The notes: generated from the letters alone by a model not told the origin. 64,000 nt of DNA from Amia ocellicauda (GCF_036373705.1 NC_089851.1:59317350-59381349); one strand, 5' to 3'; shown: positions 46,022 to 56,686, counted from the first letter of the stretch. Numbers and translations are program-made.

Positions 46022-46052
<31 letters not shown>

Positions 46053-46106
46053 CGTGCAGATGACCGATTGTCATTTCTCACTACTTCTTTCTTAGCAGAC
46101 ACCCTG
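45825..46106. other. GC-rich unassigned DNA with T18-G9 homopolymers
   Basis: A GC-rich stretch (many cgc/gcg words) to about 46010, then a run of about 18 T followed by nine G at 46022-46049. Several overlapping frames exist but none has protein character. Function unknown. Confidence 0.45.
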
Positions 46107-46268
46107 GGCTCACGGTGAAAAGGGTCACATGCATATGAGATGTTTGGGCAATGCGAGTTCTCGACTACAAATCCGAATTTCCGGGGTTTTCTCCTTGTCC
46201 TCATGCAATTCCAATGGCTTGACATTTGGGAGATCGTCCAATACCGATGTCAAACCAAAAGCACGGCT

Positions 46269-46357
46269 TCCTTCGAGCCGGAATTGAACCAGCGACCTAA
46301 GGATGCCCGCTGCCTGGAACCTACAGTCCTCCACTCTACCAACTGAGCTATCGAAGG
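46269..46357 (-). tRNA. tRNA-Tyr(GTA) with intron
   Basis: 89 nt on the minus strand: acceptor CCTTCGA paired with TCGAAGG, anticodon GTA in GGACTGTAG, an intron of about 16 nt (gttccaggcagcgggc region) just after the anticodon, T-arm CTGG-TTCAATT-CCGG. All nuclear tRNA-Tyr genes carry an intron here. TTTT follows 9 nt downstream on the minus strand (46257-46260). Looks functional. Confidence 0.93.
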
Positions 46358-46427
46358 GAAGCCTGTCACAACCTTCCCCTGGCAGTCTCAGTGGCCGTGC
46401 AAAGCCAAGAAGCACCGTGGCTTGGCT

Positions 46428-47808
46428 CAGTGGTTTTCAACCCGTGTGCCTTGAGGACTACCCAATTGTGTCTTGAGATTTTTATCCCCTCAAAAATATT
46501 ATGACATTTCGTTAGGTCAACTTCATAAATCTTGTGTCAAATCAAACTTATTCAAATTTGTGAAAATGTTACATTTATACATCACCTGTAGAAAGCATTT
46601 CATAACTGAAGTGTTGTGTTTGCCGGACTGAACGCACACCTACACTGAGTTGCAGTGCTTTCAGTGGTACTGAAAGGCAATTGATGAAAGGGACAGATGG
46701 TGAATTCCTTTTTATCTTGCACTCTGCTTGTCCTTTTTCTAAGTTGGACTGGTGAACGAAATCTATTTTATCAATATTATTCAATGTGTTTGTTCTTGCC
46801 CTTTTGGTAGGCTTATTTTTTTGATACTGTAACGGAGATGGAGAAGCAGCACCGCCCCTCTCGATTAATATGCGGCCATCTCTGTAGGGGCTGCTGGGAG
46901 ATAAGAGAAAGGACTGTAAAGAGTGAATTAAGGGCCTGTTCATTGTTATGTATTGATTGTGTACTGTACCATTGTGTACTGTTGTTGGATGTCTCCTGTT
47001 CCTCTAAGTCTCATTTGGCTTTGGTTTCCCCCCTCTTTGATGAATAATCGGGCTCTAAATAGCCCCGGCGTTTCTCCTGCAGTTCTTCGTTCTTTCCACT
47101 GCTAGCGCTGCCTTTGTAAAGGTGGATGGTGCTTGTGAGAAGTCAACAGCGTGTCCACCGAAAAGGGTGTCTGACTCCTGGTTTTGGATCCGGAAGGGTT
47201 GATAACAAACCGAAACGATTACAATATGATACTGCTTAGATTAACTGTGGATATGTATTGTGATCGTGCTCGGCTCAGGTGTGCGTTCAGTCCGAACACA
47301 AAACATTTCGGTCACGAAACGTCTAATCAAATCGAATAAAACGGCGGGGATAGCATGTTTGATCCGTGTGCTATTGTTTTTCAACAATTGTAATGCCCTT
47401 TGTAACGTTTAACCACTTCATTGAATAGAGCTTGTTATAGGATATTGTGAACTGAACCTATTTCGCTGTGAATTTATATTTACTGCGAATAGTTTATTGT
47501 GTCTGGTCTTGGTCTGTCTGCACTAAATAAATGATTTGTATCAAGTAATTATTTAGTTTGTCTGTCTACTTTTTTACCTAACCACTAAAGGTCACTCCTT
47601 GCACTTCACACATTTGCCCTTTTAATTACTCCCTTACTGACATACTTTAACATGCAATGTGCAATGTGTGATAATAGTTTTAGCACCCTGTTGCCATTCA
47701 GGTGAGACAATACCTAGTAAATCCTTATTTTTTTTCATGTTGGTGCGCCGCAAAGGTTTTTGGTCTCAGCAAAGTGTGCGGTGGCATTACAACGCTTGGG
47801 AACCACTG
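46428..47808. mobile_element. Non-autonomous hAT element with perfect 8-bp target duplication
   Basis: The 1381-bp element begins cagtggttttcaac and ends gggaaccactg (terminal inverted repeats, CAGTGGTT type). The 8-bp sequence gcttggct flanks it on both sides (46420-46427 and 47809-47816). These are hAT features. No transposase frame is found. An inverted repeat (tgtgcgttcagtccg words at about 46620 and 47280) lies inside. A fragment with the right end is carried in the second copy of the duplication. Confidence 0.88.
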
Positions 47809-48013
47809 GCTTGGCTTGTTGGGCATCCAGGTATTCACTGAGATTACGATCGGCACGATGATTGTCGTTCTCAGGAGAATTGAGTTTCTTTGCTGATCAC
47901 GTTCTCTGTCGCTTTTTACACAGTTCTTACAAGTGGCACATTGGGGATGAGGAGCAGGGCATGCTGACACGCATAGCTGTGGACTTCTGCATGGCACGGG
48001 GCCACAGATCATT

Positions 48014-48325
48014 CCAAGTATTTCAAGACGCCAGCAAATGTGTGGACACATTGTGTAGGCCCAACCGTCACAGATTGTGCCAAGTCAAGTAGAGATGCAT
48101 GTTGTCCTGTTCTAAAGTGACACGTCGTCAACAGCAAAAACATCTCTCACAGTTCCTGGCTTGACTTGACTCTGGAAGACAACACTTGCCCAGGCTGGAT
48201 ATTTGCCGAAAGAAGCAAAGAGGACAGGACACCTTGCCTAGCCGCAACTGCGTATCTCATTGTCACCAGGAAGGCCGTCCAGGCTTTTCACCGCCATGGC
48301 CCTCGGTCAACAAGGTCTCAAACAG
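48014..48325. other. Unassigned DNA between duplication copy 1 and tRNA-Lys
   Basis: No gene or element is recognised. gacttgac words repeat (48070-48170). It holds no TTTT in the sense needed to end tRNA-Lys transcription near its 3' end. Confidence 0.4.
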
Positions 48326-48398
48326 CACCCGAACAGGGACTTGAACCCTGGACCCTCAGATTAAAAGTCTGATGCTCTACCGGCTGAGCTACCCGGGC
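48326..48398 (-). tRNA. tRNA-Lys(TTT)
   Basis: 73 nt on the minus strand, GCCCGGG...TTCGGGT acceptor (paired with G-U wobbles), anticodon loop CTTTTAA, T-arm CCAGGG-TTCAAGT-CCCTG. Close to the usual vertebrate tRNA-Lys(TTT). No clear TTTT directly downstream. Probably functional. Confidence 0.9.
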
Positions 48399-48472
48399 TT
48401 CAGAGAAGTGCTACACAATGTGTTGGCTTCATGATTGTTCCAGACCGCTTTCTGGTCGGTTTAGAAAACTGA

Positions 48473-49820
48473 GCTCACTGTGAAAAGGGTCACATGCATA
48501 TGAGATGTTTGGGCAATGCGAGTTCTCGACTACAAATCCGAATTTCCGGGGTTTTCTCCTTGTCCTCATGCAATTCCAACGGCAATTCTCCGTAGCGGCT
48601 ACTGGGAGATAAGAGAAAGGACTGTAAAGAGTGAATTAAGGGCCTGTTCATTGTTATGTATAGATTGTGTACTGTACCGTTGTGTACTGTTGTTGGATGT
48701 CTCCTGTTCTACTAAGTCTCATTTGGCTTTGGTTTCCCCCCTCTTTGATGAATAATCGGGCTCTAAATAGCCCCGGCATTTCTCCTGCAGTTCTTCGTTC
48801 TTTCCACTGCTAGCGCTGCCTTTGTGAAGGCGGATGGTGCTTGTGAGAAGTCAACAGCGAGTCCACCGAAAAGGGTGTCTGACTCCTGGTTTTGGATCCG
48901 GAAGGGTTGATAACAAACCGAAACGATTACAATATGATACTGCTTAGATTAACTGTGGATATGTATTGTGATCGTGCTTGGCTCAGGTGTGCGTTCAGTC
49001 CGAACACAAAACATTTCGGTCGCGAAACGTCTAATCAAATCGAATAAAACGGCGGGGATAGCATGTTTGATCCGTGTGCTATTGTTTTTCAACAATTGTA
49101 ATGCCCTTTGTAACATTTAACCACTTCGTTGAATAGAGCTTGTTAAGGGATATTGTGAACTCATGTTTGATCTGTGTGCTATTGTTTTTCAACAATTGTA
49201 ATGCCCTTTGTAACGTTTAACCACTTCGTTGAATAGAGCTTGTTATAGGATATTGTGAACTGAACCTATTTCGCTGTGAATTTATATTTACAGCGAATAG
49301 TTTATTGTGTCTGGTCTTGGTCTGTCTGCACTAAATAAATGATTTGTATCAAGTAATTATTTAGTTTGTCTGTCTACTTTTTTACTAACCACTAAAGGTC
49401 ACTCCTTGCACTTCACACATTTGCCCTTTTAATTACTCCCTTACTGACATACTTTAACATGCAATGTGCAATGTGTGATAATAGTTTTAGCACCCTGTTG
49501 CCATTCAGGTGAGACAATACCTAGTAAATCCTTATTTTTTTTCATGTTGGTGCGCTGCGAAGGTTTTTGGTCTCAGCAAAGTGTGCGGTGGCATTACAAC
49601 GCTTGGGAACCACTGGCTTGGCTTGTTGGGCATCCAGGTATGCACTGAGATTACGATCGGCACGATGATTGTCGTTCTCAGGAGAATTGTGTTTCTTTGC
49701 TGATCACGTTCTCTGTCGCTTTTTACACAGTTCTTACAAGTGGCACATTGGGGATGAGGAGCAGGGCATGCTGACACGCATAGCTGTGGACTTCTGCATG
49801 GCATGGGGCCACAGGTCATT
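48473..49820 (+). repeat. Segmental duplication, copy 2
   Basis: Direct copy of 46108-48013 without the 46216-46873 part. It contains an extra tandem duplication of 100 bp (catgtttgat at 49062 and 49162) and the right end of the hAT element (gggaaccactg near 49615). Homology stops at gtcatt, where telomere-type repeats begin. Confidence 0.9.
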
Positions 49821-49841
49821 AGGGTTAGGGTTAGGGTTAGG
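49819..49841 (+). repeat. Interstitial telomeric repeat, (TTAGGG)3-4
   Basis: Three TTAGGG units plus TTAGG directly at the end of duplication copy 2, followed by tttaaaaaaa. Vertebrate telomere motif, but internal. Confidence 0.9.
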
Positions 49842-50316
49842 TTTAAAAAAATAGGTTATTGAGGTTGTCAGGTGAATCAAACCTTTGGTTCCTCTGACAT
49901 CCTCAAGTGCACTGGCACTCACAGGTGTTGAGGCTATTGTTGTGTCCTTAAAAGATGCATCCGAAAGTATTCGTTCTATAGTCTGTTTTGTTAAGGTAAT
50001 TCAGTGGGATGAGATGTGGTGTAATTGAATGATGTGAAGTTTGTATGTACAAGAATATGTCTTAAAAGTAAGGGGAATGTATGGAATTGGGATTAAAATT
50101 TAATTATAGAGTCTGGAAGTCTATTACCTAGGTTTTTAAGGGAGTCTGGGTTTTGTTTTGGGGGGGAAATAAGTTATGGGGAATAAATTTAAGGATAAGT
50201 TGTGAAATTGATTATTGGGGATAGGATTGAGGGTTACATTTGAATAATGGTTAGGTTTAGGGATTGGGTTTAGAGGTTGGTTTGAGTGCCTAGTTAAATT
50301 GTGGGCTAATTATATT
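49842..50316 (+). other. G/T-rich stretch resembling decayed telomere DNA
   Basis: From about 50040 on, GGG, TTAGG, ggttagg, gggattgggtt and similar words recur on this strand with few C residues (for example 50248-50280). The strand bias suggests diverged telomere-type repeats. No gene. Confidence 0.4.
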
Positions 50317-50352
50317 TTAGGGTTAGGGATAGGGGTTAGGGGTTAGGGTTAG
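50317..50352 (+). repeat. Interstitial telomeric repeat, degenerate
   Basis: ttagggttagggataggggt and ggttagggttagg, about six TTAGGG-type units with small changes, directly abutting the first minus-orientation minisatellite unit at 50353. Confidence 0.85.
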
Positions 50353-51257
50353 GATCACGGACCACTGTCAATCAGGTGCTTGCCTTGCCGTCCATCCATC
50401 CATCCATCTATCTATCTATCTATCTATCTATGACTCTCGATATCTAACTCTCTTGCTTGCTATCGCTCCCCTAATGGTCAGTAGCATAGTAGCATAACAG
50501 CAGATCAAGAACCACTGTCAATCAGATGCTTGCCTTGCCGTCCATCCATCCATCTATCTATCTATCTATCTATCTATTACTCTCGATATCTAACTCTCTT
50601 GCTTGCTATCGCTCCCCCAATGGTCAGTAGCATTGTAGCATAACAGCAGATCACGGACCACTGTCAATCAGATGCTTGCCTTGCCGTCCATACATCCATC
50701 CATCTATCTATGACTCTCGATATCTAACTTTCTTGCTTTCTATCGCTCCCCCAATGGTCAGTAGCATAGTTGCATAACAGCAGATCACAGACCACTGTCA
50801 ATCAGATGCTTGCCTTGCCGTCCATCCATCCATCCATCTATCTATCTATCTATCAATGACTCTTGATATCTAACTCTCTTGCTTGCTATCGCTCCCCCAA
50901 TGGTCAGTAGCATTGTAGCATAACAGCAGATCACGGACCACTGTCAATCAGATGCTTGCCTTGCCGTCCATCCATCCATCTATCTATCTATCTATCTATG
51001 ACTCTTGATATCTAACACTCTTACTTGCTTTCGCTCACCCAATGGTCAGTAGCATAGTAGCATAACAGCAGATCACGGACCACTGTCAATCAGATGCTTG
51101 CCTTGCCGTCCATCCATCTATCTATCTATCTATCTATGACTCTTGATATCTAACTCTCTTGCTTGCTATCGCTCCCCCAATGGTCAGTAGCATAGTTGCA
51201 TAACAGCAGATCACAGACCACTGTCAATCAGATGCTTGCCTTGCCGTCCATCCATCC

Positions 51258-51351
<94 letters not shown>

Positions 51352-52060
51352 GACTCTCGATATCTAACTCTCTTGCTTGCTATCGCTCCCCCAATGGTCA
51401 GTAGCATAGTAGCATAACAGCAGATCACGGACCACTGTCAATCAGATGCTTGCCTTGCCGTCCATCCATCCATCTATCTATCTATCTATCTATGACTCTC
51501 GAAATCTAACTCTCTTGCATGCTATCGCTCCCCCAATGGTCAGTAGCATAACAGCAGATCACGGACCACTGTCAATCAGATGCTTGCCTTGCCGTCCATC
51601 CATCCATCCATCTATCTATCTATGACTCTCGATATCTAACTCTCTTGCTTGCTATCGCTCCCCCAATGGTCAGTAGCATAGTAGCATAAAAGCAGATCAC
51701 GGACCACTGTCAATCAGATGCTTGCCTTGCCGTCCATCCATCCATCCATCTATCTATCTATCTATCTATCAATGACTCTCGATATCTAACTCTCTTGCTT
51801 GCTATCGCTCCCCCAATGGTCAGTAGCATAGTAGCATAACAGCAGATCACGGACCACTGTCAATCAGATGCTTGCCTTGCCGTCCATCCATCTATCTATC
51901 TATCTATCTATGACTCTTGATATCTAACTCTCTTGCTTGCTATCGCTCCCCCAATGGTCACGTATGTTGCATTCAACGACAAAGAAAATCGTGTGCTGGA
52001 AATGATTGTTGGCAGCTGTGAAGGAACTGCACGACTGCAGCAACCACATCACCTCTGTCT

Positions 52061-52117
52061 GTCTCTGTGGCGCAATCGGTCAGCGCGTTTGGCTGTTAAC
52101 TGAAAGGATGGTGGACG
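52061..52117 (+). pseudogene. tRNA-Asn(GTT) pseudogene, block E
   Basis: The 5' acceptor strand is the normal GTCTCTG and the D-arm and anticodon arm are present, but the T-arm and most of the 3' acceptor strand are deleted (ggtgg joins acggcc). It cannot fold as a tRNA and lacks the B box. Confidence 0.85.
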
Positions 52118-52281
52118 GCCCACTTTTCCCCCCGCCCCTTGTTATTGTTTCTACTTCTGGCGGTCAGCTTGCCAGACTGCGGCTACAGTAACCTTAAGCT
52201 GCTTGCTGCGGACGGCCGTCGTGCAAAAATGTATTGAGCGTTTAGAAACTTCCTTTCCATTGCCTAGGACAACATAAACCA

Positions 52282-52355
52282 AGGCACTGCTGGGAGTCGA
52301 ACCCAGGGTTTCCTGTTTACAAGACAGGCGCTTTGACCAACTAAGCCACGGTGCC
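52282..52355 (-). tRNA. tRNA-Thr(TGT), block E
   Basis: Anticodon loop CTTGTAA, T-loop TTCGACT, aaagcgcc at the end of the D-arm where blocks B-D have aaagcacc. Same C6-A67 mismatch. Confidence 0.85.
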
Positions 52356-52749
52356 AGGACTCTCCAATTCCTCAGTGCCTACACTCAGGTGTAAGGCACA
52401 AAACAAAACAAAACAAAACAAAACCAAACAAAACAAAACAAAACAAAACAAAACAAAACAAAATCTGGATGCAGGCTGCAACAAAGGAAGCACACAGAGG
52501 TGAAAACGTAAGGTTGACGGGAGTAACAAGCTCCCTTTTGCGACTGTCCAGGGGCGGCAATGGGAATTGGACGTTGGCCGTAGCGCGTGTCCTTTGGGTT
52601 CTGGTTCTTCTTTACAAACCGGCGTCTGTCCAGTTGGCTTTCCGGTTCATTACGTCCTCTGATGGCTTTAAGATAAGCCTATCTTGCTAAAACTGATGGT
52701 TGACAAAGCAGAAGCACAAGCTTCGCAAGGAGCACAGAAAGCCCGCCTA

Positions 52750-52823
52750 AGGCACCGCTGGGATTTGAACCCAGGACCTCCTGTTTACTAGACAGGCGCT
52801 TTAACCAACTGAGCCACGGCGCC
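52750..52823 (-). tRNA. tRNA-Thr(AGT), block E
   Basis: Identical to the block B copy (aaagcgcc form), acceptor fully paired. Looks functional. Confidence 0.92.
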
Positions 52824-53806
52824 AAATCTGCAGCTGCTGCTGCTGATAGTAGCATAACAGCAGATCACGGACCACTGTCAATCAGATGGTTGCCTTGCCG
52901 TCCATCCATCCATCCATCCATCCATCCATCCATCTATCTATCTATGACTCTCGATATCTAACTCTCTTGCTTGCTATCGCTCCCCCAATGGTCAGTAGCA
53001 TAGTAGCATAACAGCAGATCACGGACCACTGTAAATCAGATGCTTGCCTTGCCGTCCATCCATCCATCTATCTATCTATCTATCTATGACTCTCGATATC
53101 TAACTCTCTTGCTTGCTATCGCTCCCCCAATGGTCAGTAGCATAGTAGCATAACAGCAGATCACGGACCACTGTCAATCAGATGCTTGCCTTGCCGTCCA
53201 TCCATCCATCCATCTATCTATCTATCTATCAATGACTCTCGATATCTAACTCTCTTGCTTGCTATCGCTCCCCCAATGGTCAGTAGCATAGTAGCATAAC
53301 AGCAGATCACGGACCACTGTCAATCAGATGTTTGCCTTGCCGTCCATCCATCTATCCATCTATCTATCTATGACTCTTGATATCTAACTCTCTTGCTTGC
53401 TATCGCTCCCCCAATGGTCAGTAGCATAGTAGCATAACAGCAGATCACGGACCACTGTCAATCAGATGCTTGCCTTGCCGTCCATCCATCCATCTATCTA
53501 TCTATCTATCTATGACTCAAAATATCTAACTCTCTTGCTTGCTATCGCTCCCCCAATGGTCAGTAGCATAGTAGCATAACAGCAGATCACGGACCACTGT
53601 CAATCAGATGCTTGCCTTGCCGTCCATCCATCCATCTATCTATCTATCTAGCTAGCTATCTATCTATAACTCTCGATATCTAACTCTCTTGCTTGCTATC
53701 GCTCCCCCAATGGTCACGTATGTTGCATTCAACGACAAAGAAAATCGTGTGCTGGAAATGATTTTTGGCAACTGTGAAGGAACTGCACGACTGCAGCAAC
53801 CACAAC

Positions 53807-53880
53807 ACCTCTGTGGTGCAATCGGTCAGCGTGTTTGGCTGTTAACCGAAAGGATGGTGGTTCGAATCCACCCAGGGACG
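53807..53880 (+). tRNA. tRNA-Asn(GTT), block F
   Basis: Anticodon loop CTGTTAA, T-arm GGTGG-TTCGAAT-CCACC. The D-stem is GTGC/GCGT with two G-U pairs. First two acceptor pairs mismatched as in block B. Confidence 0.8.
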
Positions 53881-54044
53881 GCCCACTTTTCCCCCCGCCC
53901 CTTGTTATTGTTTCTACTTCTGGCGGTCAGCTTGCCAGACTGCGGCTACAGTAACCTTAAGCTGCTTGCTGCGGACGGCCATCTTGCAAGAAAGTATTGA
54001 TCGTTTAGAAACTTCCTTTCCATTGCCTAGGCCAACATAAACCA

Positions 54045-54118
54045 AAGCACTGCTGGGAGTCGAACCCAGGGTTTCCTGTTTACAAGACAGGTGCTTTGAC
54101 CAACTAAGCCACGGTGCT
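54045..54118 (-). tRNA. tRNA-Thr(TGT), block F, A1-U72 variant
   Basis: Position 1 is A instead of G and position 72 is T instead of C, so the first acceptor pair changes from G-C to A-U on both sides. The rest matches blocks B-D. Confidence 0.85.
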
Positions 54119-55870
54119 AGGACTCTCCCATTCCCCAGTGCCTACACTCAGGCGTAAGGCACAAAACAAAACAAAACAAAACAAAACAAAACAAAACAAA
54201 ACAAAACAAAACAAAACAAAACAAAACAAAACAAAACAAAACAAAACAAAACAAAACAAAACAAAACAAAACAAAATCTGGATGCAGGCTGCAACAAAGG
54301 AAGCACACAGAGGTGAAAACGTAAGGTTGACGGGAGCAACAAGCTCCCTGTTGCGACTGTCCAGGGGCGGCAATGGGAATTGGACGTTAGGTAAGTAGCA
54401 TAGTAGCAAAACAACAGATCATGGACCACTGTCAATCAGATGCTTGCCTTGCCATCCATCCATCCATCTATCTATCTATCTATCTATGACTCTCGATATC
54501 TAACTCTCTTGCTTGCTATCGCTCCCCCAATGGTCAGTAGCATTGTAGCATAACAGCAGATCATGGACCACTGTCAATCAGATGCTTGCCTTGCCGTCCA
54601 TCCATCCATCTATCTATGACTCTCGATATCTAACTCTTTTGCTTGCTATCGCTCCCCCAATGGTCAGTAGCATAGTAGCATAACAGCAGATCACGGACCA
54701 CTGTCAATCAGATGCTTGCCTTGCCGTCCATCCATCCATCTATCTATCTATCTATGACTCTTGACATCTAACTCTCTTGCTTGCTATCGCTCCCCCAATG
54801 GTCAGTAGCATTGTAGCATAACAGCAGATCACGGACCACTGTCAATCAAATGCTTGCCTTGCCGTCCATCCATCTATCTATCTATCTATCTATGACTCTT
54901 GATATCTAACTCTCTTGCTTGCTATCGCTCCCCCAATGGTCAGTAGCATAGTAGCATAACAGCAGATCACAGACCACTGTCAATCAGATGCTTGCCTTGC
55001 CGTCCATCCATCCATCTATCTATCTATGACTCTCAATATCTAACTCTCTTGCTTGCTATCGCTCCCCCAATGGTCAGTAGCATAGTAGCATAACAGCAGA
55101 TCACGGACCACTGTCAATCAGGTGCTTGCCTTGCCGTCCATCCATCCATCTATCTATCTATCTGTCTATCTATTGATCTTGACATCTCACTCTCTCGCTT
55201 GCTATCGCTCCCCCAATGGTCAGTAGCATTGTAGCATAACAGCAGATCATGGACCACTGTCAATCAGATGCTTGCCTTGCCGTCCATCCATCCATCTATC
55301 TATGACTCTCGATATCTAACTCTTTTGCTTGCTATCGCTCCCCCAATGGTCAGTAGCATAGTAGCATAACAGCAGATCACGGACCACTGTCAATCAGATG
55401 CTTGCCTTGCCGTCCATCCATCCATCTATCTATCTATCTATGACTCTTGACATCTAACTCTCTTGCTTGCTATCGCTCCCCCAATGGTCAGTAGCATTGT
55501 AGCATAACAGCAGATCACGGACCACTGTCAATCAAATGCTTGCCTTGCCGTCCATCCATCTATCTATCTATCTATCTATGACTCTTGATATCTAACTCTC
55601 TTGCTTGCTATCGCTCCCCCAATGGTCAGTAGCATAGTAGCATAACAGCAGATCACAGACCACTGTCAATCAGATGCTTGCCTTGCCGTCCATCCATCCA
55701 TCTATCTATCTATCTAGCTAGCTATCTATCTATGACTCTCGATATCTAACTCTCTTGCTTACTATCGCTCCCCCAATGGTCACGTATGTTGCATTCAACG
55801 ACAAAGAAAATTGTGTGCTGGAAATGATTTCTGGCAACTGTGAAGGAACTGCACGAGTGCAGCAACCACA

Positions 55871-55944
55871 ACACCTGTGGCGCAATCGGTCAGCGTGTTT
55901 GGCTGTTAACCGAAAGGATTGTGGTTCGATTCCACCCAGGGACG
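55871..55944 (+). tRNA. tRNA-Asn(GTT), block G, degenerate
   Basis: Mirror of 24815-24888, with the same three acceptor mismatches and the damaged T-stem. Likely a pseudogene. Confidence 0.65.
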
Positions 55945-56108
55945 CCCCACTTTTCCCCCCGCCCCTTGTTATTGTTTCTACTTCTGGCAGTCAGCTTGCC
56001 AGACTGTGGCTACAGTAACCTCAAGCTGCTTGCTGCGGACGGCTATCTTGCAAAAATGTATTGAGCGTTTAGAAACTTCCTTTCCATTGCCTAGGACAAC
56101 ATAAACCA

Positions 56109-56182
56109 AGGCACTGCTGGGCGTCGAACCCAGGGTTTCCTGTTTACAAGGCAGGCACTTTGACCAACTAAGCCACGGTGCC
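56109..56182 (-). tRNA. tRNA-Thr(TGT), block G, probably degenerate
   Basis: Mirror of 24577-24650, with the same C31-A39 mismatch and T-loop change. Confidence 0.7.
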
Positions 56183-56614
56183 AGGACTCTCCCATTCTCC
56201 AGTACCTACACCCAGGCGTAAGAAACAAAACAACTGCTTGAGGCAGACCCTCACCTGATCACCACATGTGGTTACACTTTAAGAAGGGGTGAGTTTAAGG
56301 TCATCGGTAACATCACAAAGGTTGGCAGCATTTTACATGAATATGTAAAGTAAAAAACACACACTACATGTAAATAAGCCATAATACTTGTTTAGTGTAT
56401 GTAAGCTCGTTCTGTAATCATACATCATCCATACTAGTATTTAATAATTGAATTAACTATACACATCCTACTTGGTCAATTCACTCTTGTTACCGTGTAA
56501 TTACAGTGCAAGTAAATTGTAATAATTGTAGCGTTGTATATTGGGCCATATTTTACATGTAACTATATATTTCATATTTGTCCAATTAATGTACATTTGT
56601 CTTTGTTTTTTTAG

Positions 56615-56686
56615 CTGGTACCAAAACATTGGTCTCTGGAACTAAAAGGTCGGAAATTGGAAGAACTATTAATGGCAAATGAATGA
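56615..56686 (+). CDS. Exon-like segment of an unidentified host gene (right arm, exon a)
   Basis: Mirror of 24073-24144. Acceptor AG at 56613-56614, stop TGA at 56684-56686. Confidence 0.45.
   Translation: MVPKHWSLELKGRKLEELLMANE

Larger units (their letters stand above)
46108..48013 (+). repeat. Segmental duplication, copy 1
   Basis: Shares its first 108 bp (gtgaaaagggtcacatgcat onward) and everything from about 46874 to 48013 with 48473-49820. The part between (46216-46873), with tRNA-Tyr and the left end of a hAT element, is present only here, so copy 2 has lost it. Confidence 0.9.
51961..52845. repeat. tRNA block E (inverted)
   Basis: An 885-bp reverse-oriented block with the same junctions as B-D. 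It is the most diverged internal block: the tRNA-Asn locus is cut, and the (CAAAA)n tract is short and interrupted (52400-52461, one cc variant). Confidence 0.93.
53717..54390. repeat. tRNA block F, truncated (inverted)
   Basis: 674 bp. It has tRNA-Asn, tRNA-Thr(TGT) and (CAAAA)23 at 54162-54276, then stops at ggacgttag and joins an array unit in mid-core at 54391, losing the tRNA-Thr(AGT) half. The cut lies about 120 bp from the inner end of the right palindrome arm. Confidence 0.92.
50353..55782 (-). repeat. Minisatellite array 3, inverted, with tRNA blocks E and F
   Basis: About 28-30 units of the same family in the opposite orientation. Units at 50353-51960 carry private changes (gctcccctaatgg, gctttctatcg) and one GATA tract of about 24 repeats (51263-51350). 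From 54511 the units mirror those of the left arm exactly. Confidence 0.96.
55783..56228. repeat. tRNA block G, partial (mirror of block A)
   Basis: Reverse complement of 24531-24976, with the same missing half and the same diverged tRNAs. Confidence 0.85.

Noticed and set aside
46022-46049. T18-G9 run as a possible G-quadruplex or regulatory switch
   Set aside because: Homopolymer runs are error-prone and a single G9 tract is not a quadruplex motif.
45632-46225. Several overlapping frames of 80-143 codons around a GC-rich stretch
   Set aside because: They overlap the U6-like sequence and homopolymers, contradict one another in frame and strand, and carry no recognisable domain.
49819-50352. 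True chromosome end
   Set aside because: Only short TTAGGG runs are present and complex sequence continues on both sides, so these are interstitial repeats.
51196-51417. Frame with repeated IYLS
   Set aside because: It is the translation of the GATA/TATC tract of the minisatellite.
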